Assembly: GCA_940671915.1 (NCBI GenBank)
Contig: CALNVZ010003434.1
Location: 19,498,345-19,562,344 of the forward strand
From: Paracentrotus lividus
Taxonomy: Eukaryota; Echinodermata; Echinoidea; Camarodonta; Echinidae
Length of the DNA: 64,000 nucleotides
Direction: 5' to 3'
Under the pieces are notes generated by a model. The model ran no database searches, was not told the DNA's origin, and saw only the letters and a program-made list of their open reading frames with translations. Shown here one piece after another: positions 35,251 to 46,055 of this stretch. Position 1 is the first letter of the stretch, and each line of letters begins with the position of its first letter. The position numbers and the translations under genes are program-made.

Positions 35251-36151
35251 ACATTAACTTTCATTTTACATTAATTGGAATTTACTTTAGCAGCATGACG
35301 AAAAGTTGTATGAAGCTTAAATTCATTGAAAAAAGTGATACACTTTAATTAATCACAGCTTTATTAATGACTATGTTTTATAAAGAATGAACAAGAGAGT
35401 GTTAAAAATGTTAACTCTGTAGGAATAACGTTTAAGGTTACCCTGTGCACGATATGAAATCGTAATATTCTGTATATCCAGTCATTTACATTGGGAAAAA
35501 TTCCTCAGTTTGGTTTTTTTTTACTTAACACTTGATGCCACTGAACATATCATAAAAAAAAATACAAATACATTTTGTCATTCCTCATCTAATATGATTA
35601 TCTGTCTGATATTTTATAGTGATTCATTTATTTCTTTACTTAAAAATTTCAATGTCCTGAACATGAAATTGTATTAATCGGGAAAGTATACATGCTGCTG
35701 ATTTCAGACCCTCCTTTATGTATGCCATTTCACTGCAACCAAATGCTGATTGGTACTTAGGAGGCATAAATATGATTTTGGGTATAAAGATAGGTTCAGT
35801 ACTAAATAGGACGATATTACTATTCTGCATATTATTTTATATATGATGAGCCATTATACATACTAAGTGGAAAAAAATAATGCCCAAATCCAATTTTTGT
35901 TTGCAATGGACAAAATGTACGTACTAACGGTAACGTAACTAACCATGTTTTTTGGATACCGTACAAAAAACATAAAGCTATTTCTAAAATTGTCCGTCTC
36001 AAATACTTGCCAAGAAACCAGTTACGACATGAATGTTATGGTTTGTCTCGGTGAACCTCGTTTGAGGAAGGTTGAATGCAAAGTCTGTTCCCAAAAAGCC
36101 ATGTCCACTTTTGTAACGTAACTAACCAAATTAAAGTTCTTGTCTACAATG

Positions 36152-36176
36152 NNNNNNNNNNNNNNNNNNNNNNNNN
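36152..36176. other. assembly gap (25 N)
   Basis: Run of 25 undetermined bases. Any frame crossing it (for example minus 36022-36249) is unreliable. Confidence 0.99.
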
Positions 36177-36379
36177 TACAACTTACTGAAACGTGTCTCA
36201 TGATTTCTTTTGTGGGGGTGAAGTAGGTTATGTCTATAGGTATTGACACTACAAAAATTTAACAATTATATCAAAGCGTCTTCATGTACGAGCTAACCTT
36301 AGAGTAAAAGTAGCCCTAAAGTGTAACGAAACTAATCATGGAATTGCCCATATGCTCATTGTACCCCATTCAACACACG

Positions 36380-36725
36380 ATCAACCCAGGCCTACGTACG
36401 ACCATGCCATAATATTGAATAGTAAATAGTGGTAGTATATTAAGAGTTGTGATTGGTTGAAATGATGTCACGTGTCATTCACGTTTTTGTTATATTGAAC
36501 GGTTTTTTCGTTATATTGAACGGTTTTTACGTGTGTTAAAATGAATGGTGAGATCGACTGCCTTGTTGCGCTAGCGCGTAATAACAGTAAAATGGTGCGC
36601 ACAACAATAGATATGCGTAGCAACAATACACGTCACAATAGCTTAATTAGCACCAAAAGTTTGGCAAACATTGGCAAAGATAAAACCAGATTAGGCAAGG
36701 TCAAAGATTTAGGGGTCTATTTACT
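36380..36725. other. non-coding; short tandem repeat GTTATATTGAACGGTTTTT
   Basis: Two adjacent copies of GTTATATTGAACGGTTTTT at about 36488-36530. A 62-codon plus-strand frame follows (36541-36729) but has no known domain. Confidence 0.45.
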
Positions 36726-36726
36726 A

Positions 36727-36920
36727 TAATAAATAGTGCATGCTCTATTAATGCAACATTACTGACTATGTGAACTCCAAATACTAAATTATCCCTCGTG
36801 CACATCTGTTTCAACTCGGCCTACGGCCTCGGTGAAATAAATGTGCCCTCGGGATAATTTAGTATTTGTCGTGCACATAATCTAGTATGTTGCATTGTAG
36901 AGGATGCACTATTTATATAC
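36727..36920. repeat. long palindrome with CTCGGCCTACGGCCTCGG loop
   Basis: Outer arms (AATAGTGCATGCTCTATTAA... and inverse near 36880-36916) and inner arms (AATACTAAATTATCCCTCGT and inverse ending at 36868) pair around CTCGGCCTACGGCCTCGG. About 190 bp, imperfect in the outer part. Probably a small foldback element. Confidence 0.85.
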
Positions 36921-37218
36921 TATAGGCTCCCTTAATATTAAGGGTGATCGTGCGATGATCGTACACCAAAAGGACAAGAGGCATAATTTAGAAACAAGAA
37001 AATAAAAACATTTGCAAACATTGAATTAGAAAGAATTGTTACATGACCTTCGAGTATCATTTTACGCAGGTATGCAATAAATATTTAATATGCCTAATTT
37101 ATAGGCATTTAAAAAAAATGTCCTTGTATAATATTGTTACGGCCAAGAGTTCGCAAATCTAAAGTAATATAATGCAATTAGGCTCAGGTCATGCATATAG
37201 CCCCGAGATTACATATTA
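36921..37218. other. AT-rich spacer
   Basis: Nothing recognised. Confidence 0.4.
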
Positions 37219-37220
37219 TA

Positions 37221-38060
37221 GGGGAGACCGGGTATGGAAGTTACACGGGTCAGTTGTTACAGTTCTCAGTGTGCTAAGTTGGAACAAGAGAGTTCGTGCT
37301 AATATAACTGGCATCTATATACAGCCTACACATAGCTGTGATGAACTGCCGGTCGTGAGGTTTCTCCGTTGTTTTATTAAAAAGTAAATCAACAAAAACC
37401 ATTTTTTACAGTTCCAAGTGAATTTTTGACAAAAATTAAAATTTGTAATAGTTCTTACAACTGAAAGCACATGATGATAGTTTGGTATTGTGAATATAGT
37501 ACATGTATGTCACTAATATAACCCTGAGCCATGCCCTGTAATTCTGCCTAATGGCTTTCTGCTACAGTTGATTTTATGTGTAAAATCACCCATGGGGTAG
37601 GTTCTTACAACAACCTACCCCAATTACATTACTCATGTAAAGTAATTTTGTTTCAATTTTCTGGTGTTAATATTTTGATATTTCTATTATTACTTTTAGT
37701 CTATTCTAGAGCTCTACTTGATCTACTGTAAACGATACCAAGAAACTGGAAAGTTGAAACAAAAGTATGGTATAAGAGATTTACACATTGTCAACTTACC
37801 CCGTATGTTTACATACTGTAACAATCTACCCCGTATGGTGTAACAACTTACCCCGTATACGGGGTAGGTTGTGACAAAAAAATGTCTTCATTAATTAAGC
37901 TGTAGTTAATTAGTGTCTACATGTTTTCAAGTTTTATGTCCCTCAGGTTTTAGCCAACATAATAGGCTAACTACAGACCCAAAATGCAGTGTGTGAGTAC
38001 TTTCATTAGAATTATCTGGCCCAAAATGTGAATTTTGTAACGTCCATACCCGGTCTCCCC
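37221..38060 (-). mobile_element. MITE family A, copy 2 (inverted)
   Basis: GGGGAGACCGGGTATGGA at the left and TCCATACCCGGTCTCCCC at the right, TA on both sides (37219-37220, 38061-38062). Sequence matches 446-1295 in reverse orientation. Internal GGGGTAGGTTGTTAC-type motifs conserved. Non-coding. Confidence 0.9.
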
Positions 38061-38249
38061 TACAGTATGATTTTGAATAATGAAGATTGTTGTCGTTGGT
38101 GGCAATTAAACCAAGCTTTCTCCCACTCATTCATTCTTCTTTTCTTCATTTTTTTGTTGTTGTTGTTTTTTTTTGTTTTGTTTTTTTGTAATAAATTTAA
38201 TGCTTGTAAAGCAATAGCAGACAAAGTAAACGTGTATTGGAACTTTATA

Positions 38250-39099
38250 CAGAATGAGTGAGAAAATGTCCCATAATGTTGAAGTTGTCTTGTGAAAAGT
38301 ATGAACATTTAATCATGGATCTCATGATGTGTCTTGGTAGAGTCATTCTTCTAGCATCAGTCTGTTGGTACCCTTTTCATTTGGATCTTTGCACGTATGA
38401 CTAAATAAAAGACAATCTTCAGAAGACAGCAAAATCTCAATCGCGCCAAGTGGTTGGATGAAGAATAAAACAAAAATGAGAATTTGTGACTTATGTGCAC
38501 GCACAAATACACTCCCACACACACCTTCATTTACACACACACACAAACCACATACACAACTACACCCTCACCACACACACCTACATACACCCCACACACA
38601 CATACACACGCACATATTATATCTCGTCTACACCAGTACACATACTAATACACTAATACACCGTCACCAAACACAATCACACACACTCTCACCCACATCC
38701 ACACTCTAAACAGTTGTTAGGAATTACTAAATTCCAAACATTTATCAATGCTTAATCAGAAAAGGGGGATGTTATTTTGAGTTGTTTACTGTGTTTGGGG
38801 GTGCATTTGTGTGGGTGTGGGTGTGTGTGTGTGTGTGTTTGTGTGTGTGAGTTTGTGTATGGTGAGGGGTGTGTATTGTGTATGTGCGTCCACATATTAT
38901 TTCAACATTTGTTTTAATTTTCTGTAAATTGTCTGTTATACACAGTCATGCGTGCTTAGATCCAAATGGAGAAGGGTACCAACAAAATAATGCTGGGAGG
39001 ATGACTCTACCAAGACATATCATGAAACCCATGATTACATGGTAATACTTCAAACAAGACAACTTCAAAATGATTTGACTTTTTTTTTTACTCACTCTG
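38250..39099. mobile_element. TA-flanked element with ~150-bp TIRs and CA/GT core
   Basis: Ends CAGAATGAGTGAGAAAATG and TTTTTTACTCACTCTG with TA on each side (38248-38249, 39100-39101). The inverted arms run through CATGATGTGTCTTGGTAGAG / CTCTACCAAGACATATCATG and GGTACCCTTTTCATTTGGATC / its inverse. Between them lie a CA-rich tract (38510-38705) and a GT-rich tract (38800-38890). No transposase. A truncated relative lies at 2440-3043. Confidence 0.88.
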
Positions 39100-39101
39100 T
39101 A

Positions 39102-39528
39102 GAGCTGAGCTTTGTTTTACCAAGTCGGACTACGAACGACGTATGCTTATTTGCTAAATGATTAAGTTGATATGTTGATTAGTGTAGCACCCAAGATCAT
39201 GTTCCAGTCGTTCACACTGACATTCGTAACTTTACGAACGACTTGATGAACACTCCCTGCTGGTACATGGTCGGCTCATCTTGAGGCCTCGGTCACATTT
39301 GCCTCGGCCGCCATGGATTATAAAATATCTACGCCCAATATCATTCATTCGATCGACGCAAGATTATCTCATTCCCATCATTTCCACATGGCGTATTTTT
39401 TAATTTAGTGGAAACAATATGAATCCTCACCATGATCACTCAATTTTCCGAAGCCCTTGCCGTCATCTTGAAGAAATGTCGTAATTATATTGTTCATTTT
39501 CAATTTTCAACACATTCGTCCTTAAAGG
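39102..39528. other. non-coding spacer
   Basis: A GC-richer patch near 39270-39330 (CTCGGCCGCCATGG) but no gene recognised. Confidence 0.4.
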
Positions 39529-39530
39529 TA

Positions 39531-39971
39531 GTGTCATCCTTTTGCAGGCAAAAATATCAAATTTCTAGTTTTTGAGAGGATATAGTAGTATATCAATGAC
39601 TATATCTTCCCACAACATGATTAAGCTCAAATGTGTATGTTTGTCATTATTATTGCGATTGTCAAAATTCATTCCTATTTTTTCGAACCTCGAAAAATAT
39701 ACCGTACGGTGCGAACCCGTGACCGTTAGCGCAGAGAATAATGCACGCTGATGCGCCGTGTGTATATTGCTGTGTGTGCTCCGTGCTGCACGCGCTGTAA
39801 TATCAACGATGTTGATGGAGAGCTGGTCTAGATTGGTAGTCAGATTTTCGTTTCATATTACTCATCTAGGCAACCTATGACAGTAAGATTGAATAGACAG
39901 TAGAGGTTGATCATATTCTAAAGTAATGCCAAGTTGTATTATTTTTCGCAATTAGTGAAAAAGGATGACAC
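39531..39971. mobile_element. TA-flanked MITE (GTGTCATCCTTTT ends)
   Basis: GTGTCATCCTTTT at the left and AAAAGGATGACAC at the right are inverted, with TA at 39529-39530 and 39972-39973. 441 bp, non-coding. The short TIRs and TA target fit a Tc1/mariner-type MITE. Confidence 0.75.
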
Positions 39972-40124
39972 TACGATCTGTGCTTTCAACTTTGACCAAT
40001 GTGAGGTAACATGAGTAGCCGGTGAAGGAAAATCTCTGAATTATAAAGTGCAACTATTGATTGTAATCATAGATTACATAGATTTATGATACACATAAAT
40101 TAGAACGTTTCCTTAACTTTGTTT

Positions 40125-41429
40125 TTACCCACAGCATATCAATTTTCGGAGTGCTCTCCTGAAGTCTTTGCTAAATCCATACAAGAAGGGGTTCAAAGTG
40201 GAGTTCAAATAAGCCATCCAATACGACATATCATAGAGCCAAAGCGGGACACAGTTATCACAGTATGAATTAATTGGAAATAGAGCTACGAAGGGACCCC
40301 AGCATATGAGAAACGCGACGACGATGATCCCCAGCGTCCGGGCTCTCCGTTGATGAAGTCGATGCTTCGCAAGGTCATGAAGATGGTTGCGCCGTGCTCG
40401 TAATCCTTCGCTGGAGTCCTTGAGAAACGTGCTGTTGGAATACGTTGGTTGGGTTTCTTGACATCTGTGAGGCGACGATGATAGGGGTATTCCTATACTT
40501 GTAGTCTTCTTACCCTTGTTCTCGTCATCAGTGGCAGAATGATCAGCCATCTTGGTGATATCTAACGCAGAAACTGAAGAAGCAAGTTTTAGTGAGATTA
40601 ATGAAATCGACAATGGCATATTGTCCACAATGCTTGATTCGACAACGCTTGTTTTTCTGGCATGTCTGCAACAACGGAGTATTTTACTTGCATAAAGAGT
40701 ACGTGGTTGTTCAATCCCGTTAGCCTTAGCGCTTTGCAACTTCTGCAGATTTTTCTTTAAGGCATACATCATTTTTAAGTAAAGAAACACCATTAATCCC
40801 ATAGGTATGAAATAAATGATAGTATTTGAAATCAAAACGTAAATGAATCCGGGCAGATACAAACACGTTGAGTTGGTGGCAAAACTGCCAAAGAGAAATC
40901 TGTTCGCCAGTACACCAGGAATCCAACAAAGAATCGCCAGGATCCAAATGGCGCTGACGAACAACAGCGCCCTCCCGTTTCGTTGTCTTTGAATATACTT
41001 TATAGGCTGCGAGATCGCCCAGTAACGGTTTAAGGATATCATACAGATGCTGAAGACTGAAGCAGAGACACAGGTGAAGTCGACAGTGATCCATAGATCA
41101 CAGATGAAAGAACCAAGTGGCCATCTTCCCAAGATGGTGTACAGACTGAACATTGGGATCACAAAGGCACCTACTAAAAGATCGGCACACGCAAGACTTA
41201 TGATGTAGTAGTTGCTATTGCGTCGTAGCTTTGCGTCGACGCACACAAGAATGATGAGGATCACATTCGAAAGAACAGCGGTCAAAGACATCAAAGATGC
41301 CAGCAGGATAAAAATAGAGTTCTTCCATGTGAACTGAAAGTTTTCGGATGTGTCATTCGTAGAATCATTCCATGAAAGAGCTCGACTCTCGTTGCTGATC
41401 ATAAACATGACTAACATCTGAGGTATCAC
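40125..41429 (-). CDS. class A aminergic GPCR, muscarinic/histamine-receptor-like (gene 2), single exon
   Basis: Complete 434-residue rhodopsin-family receptor, a clear paralogue of the gene at 7929-9476. Long blocks are nearly identical, for example NYYIISLACADLLVG in TM2 and LWLYDMSYW in TM7. Key residues: Asp117 (3.32), Cys110 and Cys189 for the disulphide, CWGPF 376-380, Tyr403, Trp404 and Tyr407 in TM7, and NSTLNPFLY 409-417. Two notable changes: the DRY motif is NRY (Asn134-Arg135-Tyr136), and the TM6 pocket reads Phe380/Val381 rather than Phe/Asp. The N-terminus is about 40 residues shorter and the third loop is reduced. The tail ends in ICCG, with two Cys that could be palmitoylated. 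The start at 41429 gives a plausible short, glycosylated N-terminus; Met5, Met8 and Met10 are alternatives. Ligand unknown; loss of the DRY acid suggests altered basal activity. Confidence 0.93.
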   Translation of the reverse strand: MIPQMLVMFMISNESRALSWNDSTNDTSENFQFTWKNSIFILLASLMSLTAVLSNVILIILVCVDAKLRRNSNYYIISLACADLLVGAFVIPMFSLYTILGRWPLGSFICDLWITVDFTCVSASVFSICMISLNRYWAISQPIKYIQRQRNGRALLFVSAIWILAILCWIPGVLANRFLFGSFATNSTCLYLPGFIYVLISNTIIYFIPMGLMVFLYLKMMYALKKNLQKLQSAKANGIEQPRTLYASKILRCCRHARKTSVVESSIVDNMPLSISLISLKLASSVSALDITKMADHSATDDENKGKKTTSIGIPLSSSPHRCQETQPTYSNSTFLKDSSEGLRARRNHLHDLAKHRLHQRRARTLGIIVVAFLICWGPFVALFPINSYCDNCVPLWLYDMSYWMAYLNSTLNPFLYGFSKDFRRALRKLICCG

Positions 41430-41721
41430 CTACATGGATCAATGTTCCAGACTAATTCATGAATCGAGACCGAACGACTGATCTCTTAAAATCACCTCCG
41501 TAGCCTGAACCATGTTTACTTTACCACATTAAAATTTGCCTCCGTCCAAAACTTAATATCACAATTTTGGCAAGAGTATAATAGACACTGGTTGCTACTC
41601 AATCGTTCAAGCACGTCCACTATTCTTTATCCACAGTCTGATTCCAACCAATTTCATCTTGGTTTGTTTAATTGGACAAGGTGAAACGTGTATGGTGAAT
41701 GAAAGAACGATAAAAATGTGA

Positions 41722-41729
41722 CTTTTATA
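41722..41729 (-). promoter_or_regulatory. TATA box candidate for receptor gene 2
   Basis: TATAAAAG on the minus strand in the context GGTATAAAAGTCAC, about 293 bases upstream of the ATG at 41429. It would place transcription start near 41695 with a ~265-nt 5' UTR if no intron intervenes. Good match to consensus; function is inferred. Confidence 0.5.
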
Positions 41730-41734
41730 CCGGA

Positions 41735-42826
41735 ACCTTGGTTATTACACCCCCTGAAAAGCCCTGGAGAGGCGCGAAATATTAAGTGGATATTTCAGAG
41801 GGAAAATGAAACACGCGGTCGAGTTAATAAAATATATTGACTTTTGCCACAGTATTGCGTATGATTATTCATATTGCCATTTCCCCCATACTGGGGGCGT
41901 TATTGGTGAAGAGCTAATACGGAATAAAATTATACATAACCAAGGCCACATCTAAAAGGTGGATCAATTTTTACGATACTGAGTGTTATTTGTGAAGAGC
42001 TAAATCGAAATATAATCCTACAAACAAAAATGTGCTGCCATAATAGTCCACAGTTTTTCCCCGATAAAAAATGCAATTAGAGAAATGTTTGGGCCTCTTC
42101 ATTATACCTTAGGCTAGTAAATATTTCTGATGTTTATATTTATCTAGGAAGACTGTCATCTGATTGCTCCCAAATGGTTTAAAATGAAATCATAGAGCAA
42201 ATATGGTGAAGTTCTGACTAAAGACTCATTGTAATGATACAAATACGTGTATAGAACTTATACCAATGTTATTACCATCCACAACTGAAATATAAAAGCA
42301 TTATCAAATTCACTCTTTATCCATTTCAAATCAAACAAAGCGAATGCAGAATTAATCACGATTCATTCGTATAAATCTAACATCAATGGAATACATAGCG
42401 CGTGGTATTTGCTTATAAAGAATAATTTAGAATTTAATTTGCATTTCAGTGGGCTAATGCATTAGAAAAGATTTGTGGGTAGATTTATGATTCTATTGGT
42501 TGTTCAATCCGCAGTTTTCTTTCGTAATCCCAAATCGATCAATCTTGGTTCTGACCGAGCTGTGACATACAGGAGCAAACATTGCATTCTCATACAGTAT
42601 ATCAAATTGCAATATTTGCTTCTGTGTAATATCACCTATAACAATAGATGGCGGATTTTCCCCCAAAAAAGAAAAGCGGTTGAGTGTGGACGTGTAGTTG
42701 TGTGGGTGTGCGTGTGAGGTGAGTGTGAGATGCAAGTGGGTGTGTGTCGCGCGGGGTGGGTGATGATGAGGGTTTTCGTTTGGATGACGTGGATGAGGGT
42801 GCACTTGGGAGTTGGTATTAGGTGAG
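41735..42826. other. non-coding stretch with GT-rich end
   Basis: Nothing gene-like recognised. From about 42690 to 42800 the plus strand is rich in GTGTGGGTGTG-type sequence; the resulting His/Pro frames are not real. Confidence 0.4.
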
Positions 42827-45032
42827 AAGGGGAGGCCGGGGATGGAAGCTACAAAATTCACATTTTGGGCCAGATTATTCTAATGAAAGAACTCACGCAT
42901 TCCATTTTGGGTCTGTAGTTAGCCTATTATGTTTGGTAAAACCTGAGGCATATAAAACTTTTTAAAAGGTAAACACTAATTAACTACAGCTTAATTAATG
43001 AAGACATTTATTTGTAACAACCTACCCCATATACGGGGTGAGTTGTTACACCATACGGGGTAAATTGTTACAATATGTAAACATACGGGGTAAGTTGACA
43101 ATGTGTAAATCTCTTATACCATACTTTTGTTTCAACTTTCCAGTTTCTTGGCATCGTTAACAGTAGATCAAGTATATAGCTCTAGAATAGACAAAAGTAA
43201 TAATAGAAACATAAAAATATTAACACCTGAAAATTGAGACAAAATTTAATTTTACATACGTAATGTAATTGGGGTAAATTGTTACATCGACATGGGGTAG
43301 TTTTGTTGTAACAACCTACCCCATGGGTGATTTTACACACAAAATCAACTGTAGCACAGCCATTAGGCAGAATTACAGGGCATGGCTCGGGGGTATATTA
43401 GTGACATAACATGTACTATATTTACAATACCAGACTATCATCATGTGCCTTCAGTTGTAAGAGCAATTACAAATTTCAATTTTTGTCGAAAATTTACTTT
43501 GAACTGTAAAAAAATGGTTTTTGTTGATTTACTTTTTAATAAAACAACGGAGAAACCTCACGACCGACAGTTTATCACATATAGTCTGTAAGATAAGGAC
43601 CAAAAAATGGCCTAGTTGTTCACTTCCGGCAGAAAGTGTGAAATTTGGCATGTAGGGGTATTTTGGGGCGCTGATTTCAAAAATTGCCGGCCCCAAGCGA
43701 TCCGACCATTCGAACGGCGGCCATTTTGAAATCCAAGATGGCCGCCATGAAAAACCATTGAAACTGCCTTACTTGAGTTCTAAATGATATATGGCACTCA
43801 AATTTGGTACACAATAGTATTTTGACATCCTGAATTCGAAAATTGCCGACTCCAGTCGATTCACCCACTCAGTCGGCCGCCATCTTGAATTCCAAGATGG
43901 CCGCCATGAAAATTAGTGATATGCCTAACTTGAGTTCTAATTGACATGTGGCACTGAAATTTGGTACACAATGGTATTTTGACATCCTGAATTCAAAAGT
44001 TGCCGGCCCCAACCGATCCGACCACTCAGTTGGCCGCCATCTTGAATTCCAAAATGGCCGCCATTGAAATCATGGAATATGCCTAACTTGAGTTATAAAT
44101 GACGTATGACACTCAAACTTGGTACACAAAGGTATTTTGACATTCTGAGCTCAAATATTGCCGGCCCCAATCGACTCGACCGCTCAGTCAGCCGCCATCT
44201 TGAATTCCAAGATGGCCGCCGTGAAAATCAATGACATGCCTAACTTGAGTTATAATTGACATTTGGCACTCAAATTTGGTACACAATGGTATTTTGACAT
44301 TTTGAGTTCAAATATTACCGGCCCCAATCGATTCGACCACTCAGTCGGCGGCCATCTTGAATTCCAAGATGGCCGCCGTGAAAATCATTGATATGCATAA
44401 CTTGAGTTATAAATGACATATGGCACTCAAATTTGGTACACAATGGTATTTTGACATTATGAGTTCAAATATCGCTGGCACCAATCGATTCGACCACTCA
44501 GTCGGCCGCCATCTTGAATTCCAAGATGGCCGCCATGAAAATCAATGATATGCCTAACTTGAGTTATAAATGACATATGGCACTCAAATTCGGTACACAA
44601 TGGTATTTTGACATCCTGAATTCAAATATTACCATCCCCAACCGCTCCGACCACTCGGTTGGCCGCCATCTTGAATTCCAAAATGGCCGCCATATTGAAA
44701 ACCATGGAACATGCCTTACTTAAGTTATAAATTACATGTGGTATTGAAATTTGGTACAATATGGTATTTTGATACTTTGAATTTAAATACTATCTGCATA
44801 TAGAAATCTGACCACTTGGTCGGCCGCCATCTTGAATTCCAAAATGGCCGCCATGAAAATCATTGAAAATGCAGAATTTGAGTTCTAAATGACATGTCAC
44901 ACTGACATTTGGTATACAATTGTATTTTGAAATCCTGAACTCAAATATTCCCAACTCATAGCGATCTCACCACATGGTGATCACCCATGGAAATCATGGA
45001 AAATACCTAGCACATGAAAATTAAAACACTGA

Positions 45033-45236
45033 TGGTGGTATCTCACTTGCCATGAAATGGATTTTAGATTTGAGACAGATTCAAGACAATATGACGAAGA
45101 TGTCTCAGAAAAGTTTCATTAGTCTTCGCGACATCTCATGAGTTTCTGCGATGTCTCCTGAGAAAAAAGAACATGTTTATATCTTTGATATCTTTTTTTT
45201 GCGTTGCGGAGACGTCGTCATTAACAACGCTTACTC
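45033..45236. mobile_element. GAGAC-family MITE fragment, copy 4
   Basis: Starts TGGTATCTCACTTGCCATGA as in copies 2 and 3, continues with degenerate GAAGATGTCTCAG and CGGAGACGTCG words, and lacks the right end. It lies in the core of the foldback element. Confidence 0.65.
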
Positions 45237-45239
45237 ATG

Positions 45240-46055
45240 ACAGGCTCTACAGATTTTCAATATTGCAATTGCTGCTTTAAAATGGCTGCCAATATTATAT
45301 TCACAGTCATGTATAAAATCAAGATGTACATAGGCTCATCTGAAATTAACATGTACCAAGTATCAGCCCCTCCTACCATTTTAAACTAAAGGTAGCAAGG
45401 CCACTCATGATTTTTCTTCTTCTCCATACGATAAAGCACTATCTATTACAACTCTTTACTCTGGAGTTGTACTCTGCAGTGGGTAAAATATTACCCAAAA
45501 GATCGATTACCCAATTTCTGGTTGAAGGCAAAGCCAGCACTGAGGTGTGCAATCCCCCCAAAAGTGTCCTTCGGCCATTACTCTCGTTTGCCTTTGTGTA
45601 GAAATCCGTCTGTTTAGCCATCAGATCGATTAGGCTCAACAGCTTAAGTTTAGGATAGTAGTAGGATGAGACAAGGTTGGAAATAAAAAAAAAAAAATGA
45701 GTTTATTATAATTTAACAACACAGAAAATGTCCAAAGGAAGGGATAGGATTCCATATACATGGAATTATGGGAAAAATTAACAAAGTCAAGTGGAAATGT
45801 CAGAAGGGCCTTGAAAACTCTCAATAATGAGTGCCATCTGAAAGTCACTCTTGTACGACAAGGTAAAAAAGAACAACTTAAGGTACTATTGTTTTACAAA
45901 AAGCAATTCCAAAGGACAATAAGAACTCAAATAAGCAATTTTAAATGATTTGTCAAGCCGATCATCTTCGAATTTTAGATGGGGATCATGATGACCCTGT
46001 GGTTAGATCACAAGGGATCCACAATTTTTTAATGAAGAATGTCAAAATACCAATG
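45240..46055. other. unique core of the foldback element
   Basis: Contains a minus-strand frame at 45439-45639 and a plus-strand frame at 45760-45948 (MELWEKLTKSSGNVRRALKT). Neither matches a family I know. They could be remnants of the element's own gene or captured host sequence. Confidence 0.3.

Larger units (their letters stand above)
34480..36355. mobile_element. unidentified element with seven GTAACGTAACTAAC-like motifs
   Basis: The motif GTAACGTAACTAAC(CATG) or a close variant occurs at about 34553, 34718, 34735, 34754, 35930, 36113 and 36322. The right end reads ATCATGGAATTGCCCATA, the inverse of the word at 30462 and 26836. One reading is a 5.9-kb element spanning about 30462-36353 into which the LINE inserted. 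A 25-N gap lies inside (36152-36176). No transposase recognised. Confidence 0.5.
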
